Source: Methylobacter sp. S3L5C
GTDB lineage: Bacteria > Pseudomonadota > Gammaproteobacteria > Methylococcales > Methylomonadaceae
DNA: 64,000 nucleotides
Direction: 5' to 3'
Assembly (NCBI RefSeq): GCF_022788635.1
Contig: NZ_CP076024.1
Span: 2,914,001 to 2,978,000 of the forward strand
Positions within the stretch are counted from its first letter, which is position 1. Each line of letters opens with the position of its first letter. The notes under the pieces are model-generated. The model ran no database searches. It had not been told where the DNA came from and saw only the letters and a list, made by a program, of their open reading frames with translations. A program made the position numbers and the translations under genes. This document shows, in pieces, positions 49,348 to 59,965 of the stretch.

Positions 49348-51267
49348 GTGACAGAATTGGAATCATTTTTTAGCGATAATGGCGCTTTATCCACCGTTAT
49401 ATCAGGTTACCAGCCACGTTCGGCTCAGCTTGAAATGGCGACAGCCATTGCTGATGCGATTAAACAAAAGCAGAATCTGATAGCAGAAGCGGGAACCGGA
49501 ACCGGCAAGACGTTTGCCTATCTGGTGCCTGCTATTTTATCGGGCAAAAAAGCTATTATTTCGACTGGAACCAAAAATCTTCAGGATCAACTGTTTAATA
49601 AAGATTTGCCGGTTATTCGTAAAGCCATAAAAAAGCCTTTTATTGCTGCGCTATTAAAAGGCAGAAGCAATTATTTATGTACCTATCGATTACAAAATGC
49701 ACTAGCGTCCAATTTGGGTTTTAGTAAAGAAGATGCGCTTGCTTTAGGGAAAATAAAAGCTTGGGCGCAACGTACCAAAGCGGGTGATATTTCTGAAATG
49801 TCCGGTGTCACTGAAGGTGATCCGGTTTGGTATCAGGCAACGTCTACCCAAGATAATTGTTTGGGACAGGATTGCCCTGATTACGCTGAGTGCTTTTTGG
49901 TTAAGGCACGTAAGAAAGCTCAGGAAGCCGATGTCTTGGTGGTTAATCATCATTTATTATGTGCCGACTGGTCACTACGAGATGGTGGTTTTGGTGAATT
50001 ATTACCCAATGCCGAAGTGGTTGTTATTGACGAAGCCCATCAATTAGCTGAAACCGCATCCAATTTTCTAGGGATTAACATCGGCGCCAAGCAATTGAAT
50101 GATTTGGCGCAGGATTCGCTGGTGGAATATTACAAAGATGCGACTGATATACCGGCTTTGCGAACCGCCTGCGAAGATCTTGATCATGAAATTAAAGATT
50201 TGCGCTTGGCTTTTGGCATGGAGCTTAAGCGGGGTGAGTGGCAGGATATTGAAAATAATCCAAAAATATGGGGTGGGTTAAATGCGGTTAAAGAGCAATT
50301 GCAGCGTTTGACTGATCAATTAATGCTGGCAGCCGTTAAAACCAAAGCATTGGACGCCTGTTTTAAACGCGCAGAGGAGATGGTTCAGAGGCTGGATTTA
50401 ATTCTGAATGATCATAGTGGCAAATGGATTCGCTGGTACGAGATACATAGGAAGACATTTACGTTAAGTCTTACACCGCTGGACATTGCGGCAGAATTTC
50501 ATGGTTTTATGCAGCAACATAAGGCGGCATGGATTTTTACGTCAGCGACTTTGAGTATTGCCAGCAAGTTTGATTATTTTTCCCATAATCTGGGTCTTAA
50601 TAATGCCGCCAGTGCAAGCTGGGGCAGTCCTTTTGATTATCCTAATCAATCCCTTTTTTATCATCCTAAAGGCTTGCCACAGCCGAATGACCCCGGTTTT
50701 ATCCCCATGATTGTTGATTTTGCCTTGCCGGTGTTACAGGCAAGCAAGGGCAGGGCATTCTTTTTATTCACCAGTCATCGTGCCCTTAATCAAGCGGCGG
50801 AAATACTGGGAAAAAAACTAACTTATCCCTTGTTGATTCAAGGGAGTCGGCCTAAGGCGCTGTTGTTGAAACAGTTTAAAGAAGCCGGGAATGCCGTTTT
50901 GTTGGGAACATCCAGTTTTTGGGAGGGCGTGGATGTCAGAGGGGAAGCATTATCCTGCGTTATTATTGACAAGCTTCCTTTTGCATCTCCTGGGGATCCG
51001 GTGTTAAAAGCGCGTCTGGAAGCGATGGCACAACAGGGCAAAAATCCGTTTTTTGAATATCAACTACCTACTGCGGTGATTGCTTTAAGGCAGGGTATCG
51101 GCCGATTGATTCGTGATGTAACTGATCGGGGAGTATTGATGGTTTGTGATCCACGGTTATTAAAGCGATCTTACGGGCAGTTATTTTTAGATAGTATTCC
51201 AGCCATGAGGCGGACGCGCGATATAACGGATGTACATGCATTTTTTCAAGAAGAGAAGCAATCATGA
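49348..51267 (+). CDS. yoaA: DinG-family ATP-dependent DNA helicase YoaA
   Basis: XPD-like 5'-3' helicase of 639 aa, the length of E. coli YoaA. Walker A is EAGTGTGKTF (about 47-56), DEAH is at 228-231, and four cysteines (C111, C171, C176, C182) can hold the 4Fe-4S cluster. The C-terminal motif VI region reads QGIGRLIRD. Start is GTG at 49348. It overlaps tsaB by 4 nt, the same neighbour as in E. coli, which supports YoaA over DinG. YoaA acts in replication-fork repair. Confidence 0.92.
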   Translation: MTELESFFSDNGALSTVISGYQPRSAQLEMATAIADAIKQKQNLIAEAGTGTGKTFAYLVPAILSGKKAIISTGTKNLQDQLFNKDLPVIRKAIKKPFIAALLKGRSNYLCTYRLQNALASNLGFSKEDALALGKIKAWAQRTKAGDISEMSGVTEGDPVWYQATSTQDNCLGQDCPDYAECFLVKARKKAQEADVLVVNHHLLCADWSLRDGGFGELLPNAEVVVIDEAHQLAETASNFLGINIGAKQLNDLAQDSLVEYYKDATDIPALRTACEDLDHEIKDLRLAFGMELKRGEWQDIENNPKIWGGLNAVKEQLQRLTDQLMLAAVKTKALDACFKRAEEMVQRLDLILNDHSGKWIRWYEIHRKTFTLSLTPLDIAAEFHGFMQQHKAAWIFTSATLSIASKFDYFSHNLGLNNAASASWGSPFDYPNQSLFYHPKGLPQPNDPGFIPMIVDFALPVLQASKGRAFFLFTSHRALNQAAEILGKKLTYPLLIQGSRPKALLLKQFKEAGNAVLLGTSSFWEGVDVRGEALSCVIIDKLPFASPGDPVLKARLEAMAQQGKNPFFEYQLPTAVIALRQGIGRLIRDVTDRGVLMVCDPRLLKRSYGQLFLDSIPAMRRTRDITDVHAFFQEEKQS

Positions 51268-51989
51268 AATTATTGGCGGTAGAGACGTCGACTGAGGCTT
51301 GTTCAGCCGCATTAATTATTGATGGTGTTGTTAGTGAGCGTTTTGAATTGGCACCTAAAGAACATACACGACTGATTTTGCCGATGATAGATGCATTAAT
51401 GTCAGAAGCTGGATTGAAGCCCCAGCAACTTGATGCGCTGGCATTTAGTTGTGGTCCCGGTTCGTTTACCGGCGTGCGGATTGCTACCGCAGTGATTCAG
51501 GGTATCGCTTTGGGTGCCGATTTGCCGATAGTGCCGGTATCTACCTTGGCGGCAATCGCCCAGGATTTTTTTGATAAAAATAATGATAAGCCTCAAATCG
51601 AAAGTTTAAAAATAGCGTCGACAAGTTGCAATATTGCTTTTACGGCAATGGATGCCAGAATGGGTGAGATATTTTGGGGGGTTTATCAATGTAACGAACA
51701 GGGGTTTGCCGAATTAATTGGCAAAGAAGCTGTTACGCCTGCTGTTGATGTCGAGTTTCCCAATTTGATAGGTATTGGTGTTGGTTCAGGATGGGGCGTT
51801 TACCATGATGCGTTAATTGGGCGGTTGGCAGGTCGGGTTAGTTACTGTGAAAGCGATAATCTACCCAGAGCTGGGGCGATTGCAAGATTAGGCGTGAAAG
51901 CCTTCGAGCAGGGTCTGGCAGTAGCGGTTGAACAGGCCATGCCGGTTTATTTGCGCGATAAGGTGGCAAAAAAAGAATCAGAGCGATAA
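51264..51989 (+). CDS. tsaB: tRNA t6A biosynthesis protein TsaB
   Basis: A 241-aa ASKHA-fold protein opening MKLLAVETSTEACSAALI, with the family block FSCGPGSFTGVRIATA near residue 70. TsaB scaffolds TsaD and TsaE in forming threonylcarbamoyl-adenosine at position 37 of ANN-decoding tRNAs. It overlaps yoaA by 4 nt. Confidence 0.94.
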   Translation: MKLLAVETSTEACSAALIIDGVVSERFELAPKEHTRLILPMIDALMSEAGLKPQQLDALAFSCGPGSFTGVRIATAVIQGIALGADLPIVPVSTLAAIAQDFFDKNNDKPQIESLKIASTSCNIAFTAMDARMGEIFWGVYQCNEQGFAELIGKEAVTPAVDVEFPNLIGIGVGSGWGVYHDALIGRLAGRVSYCESDNLPRAGAIARLGVKAFEQGLAVAVEQAMPVYLRDKVAKKESER

Positions 51990-52103
51990 TCTCTGCATGC
52001 GCTGATGCTATTTAAGCTGGTATTCATGTATTTTTACCCTATTGGTAAGTGATAAAAAGATTTGTACATTGGACATATTCTGCACAGGAAGTCGCTTGGG
52101 GGG

Positions 52104-52131
52104 TTGCGTAACTAAAATCTATAGGTATAAT
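52104..52131 (+). promoter_or_regulatory. Probable promoter of tRNA-Val
   Basis: TTGCGT (52104-52109), a 16-bp spacer and a consensus TATAAT (52126-52131) lie 28 bp upstream of the tRNA. A GC-rich discriminator (AGCCGGC) follows the -10, as in stringently controlled stable-RNA promoters. Confidence 0.65.
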
Positions 52132-52158
52132 AGCCGGCTATTGAAGAGATAATACTTC

Positions 52159-52235
52159 AGGCGCGTAGCTCAGCTGGTTAGAGCACCACCTTGACATGGT
52201 GGGGGTCGTTGGTTCGAGTCCAATCGTGCCTACCA
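52159..52235 (+). tRNA. tRNA-Val(GAC)
   Basis: A 77-nt cloverleaf. The acceptor strands AGGCGCG and CGTGCCT pair with one G-U. The anticodon stem CCACC/GGTGG encloses the loop TTGACAT with anticodon GAC. The T-arm has GGTTCGAGTCC, and CCA is encoded at the 3' end. A T-tract hairpin follows at once. Confidence 0.97.
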
Positions 52236-52240
52236 ACATT

Positions 52241-52268
52241 AAAGCACTGCTAAAGCGGTGCTTTTTTT
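52241..52268 (+). terminator. Rho-independent terminator after tRNA-Val
   Basis: AAAGCACTGC pairs with GCGGTGCTTT (one T-G pair) around a TAAA loop, and a run of T follows. It ends 27 bp before the thrS start, so thrS either has read-through transcription or the hairpin acts as an attenuator in its leader. Confidence 0.85.
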
Positions 52269-52294
52269 ATTGTAGCAACCAGAAAAATATAAAC

Positions 52295-54205
52295 ATGCCC
52301 GTAATTACCCTTCCGGATGGTTCCCGTCGTGAGTTTGATCACGCTGTTACAGTAATGGATGTCGCTCAATCCATTGGTTCAGGATTGGCCAAGGCAACTT
52401 TGGCTGGTCGGGTTAACGATGTATTGGTTGATGCCAGTACCTTAATCGACCAGGATGCTACCTTAAAAATTATTACCGCAAAAGATGAAGAGGGTGTTGA
52501 CGTCATTCGTCATTCCACGGCACATCTTTTGGCTCAGGCCGTAAAACAATTATTTCCTGATGCACAAGTCACTATTGGCCCGGTTATAGAAAACGGCTTT
52601 TACTATGACTTTGCTTACCAACGGCCTTTTACGCCTGATGATCTGACAGCTATTGAAGCAAAAATGCAGCAGCTGGTCTCTGAAGATCATGCAATTAGTC
52701 GTACGGTATTGGGTAGGGATGACGCAGTAAAGTTTTTTAAAGGTCAGGGCGAAAGCTATAAAGCCGAGCTTATCGAATCCATACCGGCAGATCAGGATTT
52801 ATCCCTTTATCAACAAGGTGGATTTACTGATCTTTGTCGCGGTCCACATGTACCCAGTACCGGTAAAATAAGTGCTTTTAAATTAATGAAGATTGCCGGC
52901 GCTTATTGGCGAGGCAACTCTGACAATGAAATGTTACAGCGCATATACGGTACAGCATGGGGCGACAAAAAAGAATTACAGGCTTATTTGCATCGTTTGG
53001 AAGAAGCAGAAAAACGTGATCACCGTAAGCTGGCAAAAACGCTGAATTTGTTTCATACCCAAGAAGAAGCTCCCGGCATGGTCTTCTGGCACGAGAAAGG
53101 CTGGATCATTTACCAACAGGTCGAGCAATTTATTCGTGAAAAATTACGGGTAAACGGTTACGGCGAAGTTAAAACGCCGCAACTGGTAGACCGGTCCCTT
53201 TGGGAAAAATCAGGTCACTGGGATAAATTCGGTGCCATGATTTTTACCACACATTCGGAAAATCGTGATTATGCGATTAAGCCAATGAATTGTCCTTGTC
53301 ATGTGCAAATTTATAACCAAGGTATAAAAAGTTATCGCGATTTACCTATTCGTATCGCAGAGTTTGGTTCTTGTCACCGTAATGAGCCCTCAGGTACGCT
53401 GCATGGGTTGATGAGAGTCAGGAATTTTGTTCAGGATGATGCGCATATCTTTTGTACAGAAAGCCAAATTCAGGATGAGGTATCGACTTTTATTGATATG
53501 TTGTTCTCTGTTTATAAAGACTTTGGCTTTGAAGAAGTTATTATGAAATTATCAACACGTCCTGAAAGCAGGGTGGGTGATGATTCGGTCTGGGATAAAG
53601 CAGAGAATGCCCTTGAATTGGCACTAAACAACAAGGGCCTGAAATGGGATTTACAGCCGGGTGAGGGTGCTTTTTACGGACCTAAAATTGAATTTTCTTT
53701 AAAAGACTGTATTGGACGCGTTTGGCAATGCGGTACCATTCAAGTTGATTTTTCCATGCCGGGTCGCTTGGGCGCAACCTATATTGCTGAAGACGGTTCA
53801 AAACAGGTTCCGGTTATGCTTCATAGGGCTATATTGGGTTCCCTGGAGCGTTTTATCGGTATTTTGATCGAAGAATATGCTGGAACCTTCCCTGTTTGGC
53901 TATCTCCCGTTCAAGTTATGGTAATTAATATTGCTGGCCGACATGCAGACTATGCATCAAAAATCATGAATGATCTAGAGCAACAAGGCTTCAGGGCAAA
54001 AATAGACTTGAGAAATGAGAAGATCGGGTTTAAAATTCGCGATCACTCTATGCAACGAGTGCCGTATCTTGTCATTATTGGTGATAAAGAGTTAGAAGAT
54101 CAAAATATTACGGTACGTACGCAAAAAGGTGAAGATTTAGGTAGTCTGTCAATCTGTGAATTTGCCGAACGGCTAAAGCAAGAGATTGCGGACAGAAAAC
54201 AATAG
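52295..54205 (+). CDS. thrS: Threonyl-tRNA synthetase
   Basis: Class II synthetase of 636 aa. Domains in order are TGS ([20 protein letters not shown]), the editing domain with [11 protein letters not shown], the catalytic core with [10 protein letters not shown] and [17 protein letters not shown], and the anticodon-binding domain. ATG 52295 gives the family N-terminus; frame upstream of it runs through the tRNA. The T-tract hairpin between tRNA-Val and thrS could contribute to control. First gene of the thrS-infC-rpmI-rplT-pheST cluster. Confidence 0.97.
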   Translation: MPVITLPDGSRREFDHAVTVMDVAQSIGSGLAKATLAGRVNDVLVDASTLIDQDATLKIITAKDEEGVDVIRHSTAHLLAQAVKQLFPDAQVTIGPVIENGFYYDFAYQRPFTPDDLTAIEAKMQQLVSEDHAISRTVLGRDDAVKFFKGQGESYKAELIESIPADQDLSLYQQGGFTDLCRGPHVPSTGKISAFKLMKIAGAYWRGNSDNEMLQRIYGTAWGDKKELQAYLHRLEEAEKRDHRKLAKTLNLFHTQEEAPGMVFWHEKGWIIYQQVEQFIREKLRVNGYGEVKTPQLVDRSLWEKSGHWDKFGAMIFTTHSENRDYAIKPMNCPCHVQIYNQGIKSYRDLPIRIAEFGSCHRNEPSGTLHGLMRVRNFVQDDAHIFCTESQIQDEVSTFIDMLFSVYKDFGFEEVIMKLSTRPESRVGDDSVWDKAENALELALNNKGLKWDLQPGEGAFYGPKIEFSLKDCIGRVWQCGTIQVDFSMPGRLGATYIAEDGSKQVPVMLHRAILGSLERFIGILIEEYAGTFPVWLSPVQVMVINIAGRHADYASKIMNDLEQQGFRAKIDLRNEKIGFKIRDHSMQRVPYLVIIGDKELEDQNITVRTQKGEDLGSLSICEFAERLKQEIADRKQ

Positions 54206-54225
54206 TATTTTTGGAGGATTAGGGT

Positions 54226-54750
54226 ATCGCTGCTAAAAAAGATGAAACGCGCCTGAATGATGCAATCACTGCAAGAAGAGTGAGAGTAACAGGTGCTGAG
54301 GGTGAAGCATTAGGTATTATCTCGCTGGATGAGGCCAAACAGATTGCTTATGCAGCAGACTTGGATTTAGTAGAAATATCACCAAACGCGGATCCACCCG
54401 TTTGCAAGATAATGAACTACGGCAAATACCAGTTTGAGCTTAATAAAAAACTTCAAATTGCCAAAAAGAAACAAAAGCAAATCCAGGTTAAAGAAATTAA
54501 ATTCAGACCCGGTACTGACGAAGGTGATTACCAGGTTAAGTTACGGAGTTTGGTTAAATTTCTTAACGATGGTGATAAAACCAAAGTTACCGTACGTTAC
54601 CGTGGTCGTGAAATGGCGCATCGGGAAATCGGTATGGATTTGCTAAAGCGTATCGAAAAAGATTTGGAAGAAATAGCCATTGTCGAGCAGTTCCCAAAAA
54701 TGGAAGGTCGACAAATGATTATGGTTATGTCACCAAAAAAGAAAAAATAA
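54226..54750 (+). CDS. infC: Translation initiation factor IF-3 with probable AUC start
   Basis: The product has 174 aa. The reading frame opens after an in-frame TAG (54220-54222) and has no ATG, GTG or TTG before residue 19. The ATC at 54226 stands 8 nt after GGAGG and gives the conserved N-terminus [15 protein letters not shown]-3 represses its own mRNA in E. coli by rejecting its AUU start, and an AUC start would serve the same control. The [30 protein letters not shown] and C-terminal domain blocks are all present. A start at the internal GTG (54280) would lose conserved residues. Confidence 0.93.
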   Translation: MAAKKDETRLNDAITARRVRVTGAEGEALGIISLDEAKQIAYAADLDLVEISPNADPPVCKIMNYGKYQFELNKKLQIAKKKQKQIQVKEIKFRPGTDEGDYQVKLRSLVKFLNDGDKTKVTVRYRGREMAHREIGMDLLKRIEKDLEEIAIVEQFPKMEGRQMIMVMSPKKKK

Positions 54751-54799
54751 TAATGATTAAGCCACATTGTTCGCACAGTTTATAGTTGTTTATCAGCGC

Positions 54800-54897
54800 T
54801 GTGCAGACAATGGTAATAATTGTCGAGTCGTTGCCTTGCAACGTCTCTGCACAAAGTAGCAAAGGATCTGCTATTTAAAGGGATCATTTATGATCCC
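54800..54897 (+). promoter_or_regulatory. Structured rpmI-rplT leader RNA, possible L20 operator
   Basis: TGTGCAGA (54800-54807) pairs with TCTGCACA (54846-54853). This closes a three-way junction that contains CAAT/ATTG (54808-54822) and CGTTGC/GCAACG (54829-54843) arms. A separate perfect 7-bp hairpin, GGGATCA/TGATCCC, lies at 54880-54897. The leader is 225 nt between infC and rpmI. In other bacteria ribosomal protein L20 represses this operon by binding such a leader. Confidence 0.55.
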
Positions 54898-54975
54898 GGT
54901 AATTCTTCAGGGCCATGCATTTTGCCTTGTTGGGTTATATCTCAGGGACTTTTTTTATATTATTGGAGCAAACAA

Positions 54976-55173
54976 ATGCCAAAAATAAAAACTAACCGTG
55001 GTGCTGCCAAGCGTTTTAGACGTACTGGCAATGGCGGTTTTAAGTGTGGACAGTCGCATCGTCGTCATATTTTGACCAAGAAATCGACCAAGAGAAAAAG
55101 ACAGTTACGCTCGCCCGCAACTATTCATCCATCAGATGTGCGCATGGCCGCACGTATGATGCCTTACAGTTAA
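54976..55173 (+). CDS. rpmI: Ribosomal protein L35
   Basis: A 65-aa basic protein starting [20 protein letters not shown] and containing [19 protein letters not shown], the L35 pattern. The ATG at 54976 has GGAG upstream. It is the first cistron after the structured leader and 18 bp ahead of rplT. Confidence 0.97.
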   Translation: MPKIKTNRGAAKRFRRTGNGGFKCGQSHRRHILTKKSTKRKRQLRSPATIHPSDVRMAARMMPYS

Positions 55174-55191
55174 TAATAGAGGAGAATAGGA

Positions 55192-55554
55192 ATGCCTAGA
55201 GTTAAACGCGGCGTAACAGCCAGAGCAAGACATAAAAAAGTTTTAAAACAAGCCAAAGGTTACTATGGTGCCCGTAGTCGGGTTTATCGTGTAGCTAAAC
55301 AAGCGGTAATCAAAGCGGGTCAATATGCGTACCGCGATCGCAAACAAAGAAAACGTCAATTCCGCGCCTTGTGGATTGTCCGTATTAATGCTGCTGCACG
55401 CATGTATGGAATATCTTACAGTCGCTTGATCAATGGCTTAACAAAAGCCAATGTAAAGATTGACCGTAAAGTTTTAGCGGACATCGCAGTACGTGACATT
55501 GAATCATTTGGCAAAATAGCAGAAATCGCTATAGCCAATCAAAGTCAGCCTTAA
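55192..55554 (+). CDS. rplT: Ribosomal protein L20
   Basis: A 120-aa 23S-rRNA-binding assembly protein: [20 protein letters not shown] at the N-terminus, [16 protein letters not shown] in the middle. AGGAG precedes the ATG. In other bacteria L20 controls its own operon through the upstream leader. Confidence 0.97.
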   Translation: MPRVKRGVTARARHKKVLKQAKGYYGARSRVYRVAKQAVIKAGQYAYRDRKQRKRQFRALWIVRINAAARMYGISYSRLINGLTKANVKIDRKVLADIAVRDIESFGKIAEIAIANQSQP

Positions 55555-56709
<1,155 letters not shown>

Positions 56710-56737
56710 GTTGTTGTTACACAGGAAAATTTGAATC

Positions 56738-59113
56738 ATGCAAATTAGTGAAGCTTGGTTAAGATCGTATGTTAATCCGGCAATCAGTACTGAAGAACTG
56801 GTTGAACAGTTAACAATGGCAGGACTGGAGGTCGGATCTGTAGAGCCCGCCGCTGCAATATTCAGCGGTGTTGTTGTTGGTGAAGTCATGTCTATGCATC
56901 AGCATCCTGATGCCGATCGCCTGCGTATTTGTCATGTGGCTGTAGGTCAGGCAGAGCCTTTACAAATTGTCTGCGGTGCAAGTAATGTCCGTGTCGGCTT
57001 AAAAATCCCTGCGGCATTAATCGGTGCCATCTTGCCGGGTGATTTTAAAATAAAAAGATCAAAGCTGCGTGGCGAAGAATCTTTTGGCATGTTGTGTTCA
57101 GAAAAGGAATTGGGGTTGGCGACGGATGCCAATGGTTTAATGGAATTGGCCGATGATGCTCCTGTTGGTGTTGATATTCGTGACTATTTATCACTTGATG
57201 ACAATATTATCGAAGTTGATTTAACGCCTAACAGAGCTGATTGTTTATGTGTTGAAGGTTTAGCGCGTGAAGTCGCAGTTCTCAACAAGATGGATTGGAC
57301 CACGACTCAGATTGATAGTGTTACGATTGGCTGCCAAGACGTCTTAAGCGTATCAGTAGAAGCGACAGAAGCCTGTCCTCGTTATCTGGGACGCTTGATT
57401 AATAGTGTAAATGCCAAAGCAGTAACACCACACTGGATGCAGGAGCGTCTTCGTCGTTCCGGTTTAAGAAGCCTCGGGCCTTTGGTCGATGTTACTAATT
57501 ATGTATTGATAGAACTGGGACAGCCTTTGCATGTATTTGATACGGCAAAGCTGTCTGGTGGTATTACCGTCCGTTTGGCTAAAGCCGATGAAGCTCTAAC
57601 ATTGTTAAATAATCAGGTTATTAAACTTGATAATGAAGCTTTGGTTATTGCCGATGACAAGCAAGTTCTGGCACTTGCCGGTATTATGGGTGGCAGTGAT
57701 TCTGCTGTTAATAACGATACCCGGTCAGTATTTTTGGAATGTGCGTTCTTTGCACCTCATGCGATAGCTGGCAAAGCCCGTCGATTTGGTTTACATACCG
57801 ATTCGTCACATCGTTTTGAGCGAGGCGTTGATGCGACTTTGCAATTAAGAGCCATTGAGCGTGCTACGCAATTAATCATTGATATTACTGGCGGCGAGCC
57901 AGGTCCTATTACCGAGGTAACAACTGACGTGGCTTTGCCACAACGCCAGGCGGTCTTGTTAAGGCGAGAACGCATAGCGAAAACGCTGGGTATTGCCTTG
58001 GCCGATGAACACGTTGTTGATATTTTTCAACGCTTGGCAATGGTTGTCCAAACACAAACCGATGGCTGGCAAATTAGTCCGCCGGGTTTTCGTTTTGACA
58101 TTGCTATTGAAGCCGATTTAATTGAAGAAGTAGCCCGCATCTATGGTTATAACAATTTACCAAGCAGTAGCTTGTTAATGCGTTCCGAATTAAGCTCAGT
58201 TACTGAAGCATTACTGGAAATTGACAGGGTTAAAGATTTACTGGTTGACAGAGGTTACCAAGAAGCAATTACTTATAGCTTTGTTGATGAAGATATCCAA
58301 AAAGCTATCGCCCCTGAAATGGACGTTATTCGCTTACAAAATCCGATTTCTTCAGAGTTGGCGGTGATGCGCACGACGCTTTGGTGTGGCTTGTTAAAAG
58401 CGGCTCTTTACAACACCAATCGTCAGCAAAATAGGGTTCGACTATTCGAAGCGGGTCTACGTTTTATTAAAAAAGACGGTGAAACGCAGCAACAGAAAAT
58501 GCTGGCAGGTTTAGTTTTAGGCGATGTTTATAGCGATCAATGGGGCGATAAAGCCCGTAAAGTTGATTTTTTTGATATGAAAGCCGATATAGAAGCAATT
58601 TTTACATTAACTGGTTGTCAGGTAAAATTTTCATCGGCACAGCAACCGGCATTGCATCCCGGACAAACCGCTGAAATTTTGACATCCGATTGTGAAACAG
58701 TCGGATGGATGGGGATGTTGCATCCAAATCTGGAAAAACAATTAGGCTTTGACACTCAGGTTTTTTTATTTGAACTGGATCAAAACCGGTTACTTAACAA
58801 GCGTATTCCTGTCTTTAAATCGCTGTCAAAGTATCCATCCGTAAAACGTGATTTAGCATTAATCGTTAACGAAGATGTCTCTGCGAGTGAAATCGTCAAC
58901 TGCATAATGGCCAGTGCAGAGCCAGCTTTGCAAGAGGTCGTTATTTTTGACATATACCGTGGTAAAGGTGTCGAAGAAGGCAGTAAAAGTATCGCCTTAA
59001 CGTTAGTTATGCAAGATTATAAACAAACACTAACAGATCCTGAAATAGATGCTATCGTTGGCAGGCTGTTAACCCTATTGAACACTGAAAAAAATGCAAG
59101 GCTGAGGGATTGA
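56738..59113 (+). CDS. pheT: Phenylalanyl-tRNA synthetase beta subunit
   Basis: The 791-aa tRNA-binding and editing subunit. It begins MQISEAWLRSYVNPAISTEEL, has an EMAP-like tRNA-binding domain (HPDADRLRICHV), a B3/B4 editing region, and the C-terminal anticodon-binding domain (KYPSVKRDLALIV). Length and domain order are normal. It lies 3 bp ahead of ihfA. Confidence 0.96.
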   Translation: MQISEAWLRSYVNPAISTEELVEQLTMAGLEVGSVEPAAAIFSGVVVGEVMSMHQHPDADRLRICHVAVGQAEPLQIVCGASNVRVGLKIPAALIGAILPGDFKIKRSKLRGEESFGMLCSEKELGLATDANGLMELADDAPVGVDIRDYLSLDDNIIEVDLTPNRADCLCVEGLAREVAVLNKMDWTTTQIDSVTIGCQDVLSVSVEATEACPRYLGRLINSVNAKAVTPHWMQERLRRSGLRSLGPLVDVTNYVLIELGQPLHVFDTAKLSGGITVRLAKADEALTLLNNQVIKLDNEALVIADDKQVLALAGIMGGSDSAVNNDTRSVFLECAFFAPHAIAGKARRFGLHTDSSHRFERGVDATLQLRAIERATQLIIDITGGEPGPITEVTTDVALPQRQAVLLRRERIAKTLGIALADEHVVDIFQRLAMVVQTQTDGWQISPPGFRFDIAIEADLIEEVARIYGYNNLPSSSLLMRSELSSVTEALLEIDRVKDLLVDRGYQEAITYSFVDEDIQKAIAPEMDVIRLQNPISSELAVMRTTLWCGLLKAALYNTNRQQNRVRLFEAGLRFIKKDGETQQQKMLAGLVLGDVYSDQWGDKARKVDFFDMKADIEAIFTLTGCQVKFSSAQQPALHPGQTAEILTSDCETVGWMGMLHPNLEKQLGFDTQVFLFELDQNRLLNKRIPVFKSLSKYPSVKRDLALIVNEDVSASEIVNCIMASAEPALQEVVIFDIYRGKGVEEGSKSIALTLVMQDYKQTLTDPEIDAIVGRLLTLLNTEKNARLRD

Positions 59114-59116
59114 TTT

Positions 59117-59416
59117 ATGGCATTAACAAAAGCAGATTTTGCCGAAAGGCTGTTCGACGAGCTAGGCTTAAACAAGCGCGAAGCAAAAGAAATGGTGGAG
59201 CTGTTTTTTGAAGAAATCAAAAGTTCTTTGGAGCAGGGTAAGCAGGTAAAAATTTCTGGTTTTGGAAAATTTGAACTTCGTGATAAAACCAGTCGTCCGG
59301 GTAGAAATCCAAAAACTGGAGAAGAAATCCCCATAACTGCCAGGCGTGTGGTAACATTCAGGTCCGGACAGAAACTTAAGGCCCGAGTAGAAACGTATGT
59401 TGGAGTCGAGCAATAA
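59117..59416 (+). CDS. ihfA: Integration host factor alpha subunit
   Basis: A 99-aa HU-family DNA-bending protein, [24 protein letters not shown], with the beta-arm motif [22 protein letters not shown]. It pairs with IhfB. The pheT-ihfA-merR order is the gammaproteobacterial standard. IHF is also a host factor for tyrosine integrases such as the one 500 bp downstream. Confidence 0.96.
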   Translation: MALTKADFAERLFDELGLNKREAKEMVELFFEEIKSSLEQGKQVKISGFGKFELRDKTSRPGRNPKTGEEIPITARRVVTFRSGQKLKARVETYVGVEQ

Positions 59417-59750
59417 GAATGAACACCCAGCCATACCTGAAAAGCGTTATTTCACAATAGGTGAAGTGAGTGAGTTGTGTGGTGTTAAGCCACACGTACT
59501 CCGCTATTGGGAGCAAGAATTTACCGAGTTGAGTCCGGTAAAAAGGCGTGGTAATCGTCGTTATTATCAGCATCACGAAGTCCTGATGATACGACAAATA
59601 AGGGCATTGTTATATGAGCAAGGCTACACAATCGGTGGTGCCAGGGCACATTTAATTAGTGATAGTACAAAAGAAGACGTCAACAAGTCAAAGCAATTAA
59701 TACGCCAAATGATTGCTGAACTTGAAGATATTTTATACTTACTTAAATAG
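59397..59750 (+). CDS. MerR-family transcriptional regulator
   Basis: This 117-aa regulator has a winged HTH at residues 17-85 ([22 protein letters not shown], then RRGNRRYY). A short C-terminal coiled-coil follows (about 88-115) and there are no metal cysteines. It overlaps the ihfA end by 20 nt, as its homologues do in the same cluster. The regulon is unknown. Confidence 0.9.
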   Translation: MLESSNKNEHPAIPEKRYFTIGEVSELCGVKPHVLRYWEQEFTELSPVKRRGNRRYYQHHEVLMIRQIRALLYEQGYTIGGARAHLISDSTKEDVNKSKQLIRQMIAELEDILYLLK

Positions 59751-59754
59751 GCGC

Positions 59755-59783
59755 TTACAGTTAAGCGTATTATGTAGTATAAT
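59755..59783 (+). promoter_or_regulatory. Probable promoter of tRNA-Pro
   Basis: TTACAG (59755-59760), a 17-bp spacer and a consensus TATAAT (59778-59783). The -35 overlaps a small palindrome CGCTTA/TAAGCG directly after the MerR gene stop. Confidence 0.55.
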
Positions 59784-59846
59784 TTGCGCTTAGTTGTTAG
59801 GGATTGTGTTCACAATCCTTTCAGTTTTATACAATTATTTCAATGT

Positions 59847-59923
<77 letters not shown>

Positions 59924-59931
59924 ATTGAAAC

Positions 59932-59965
59932 AATGACTTACGGGTATTTTACCCTAGTCATTTTT
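59932..59965. terminator. Bidirectional terminator between tRNA-Pro and int
   Basis: AATGACT (59932-59938) pairs with AGTCATT (59956-59962) and inner GGGTA with TACCC; T residues follow. It overlaps the stop codon of the integrase. It can end both tRNA-Pro and integrase transcripts. Confidence 0.75.
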
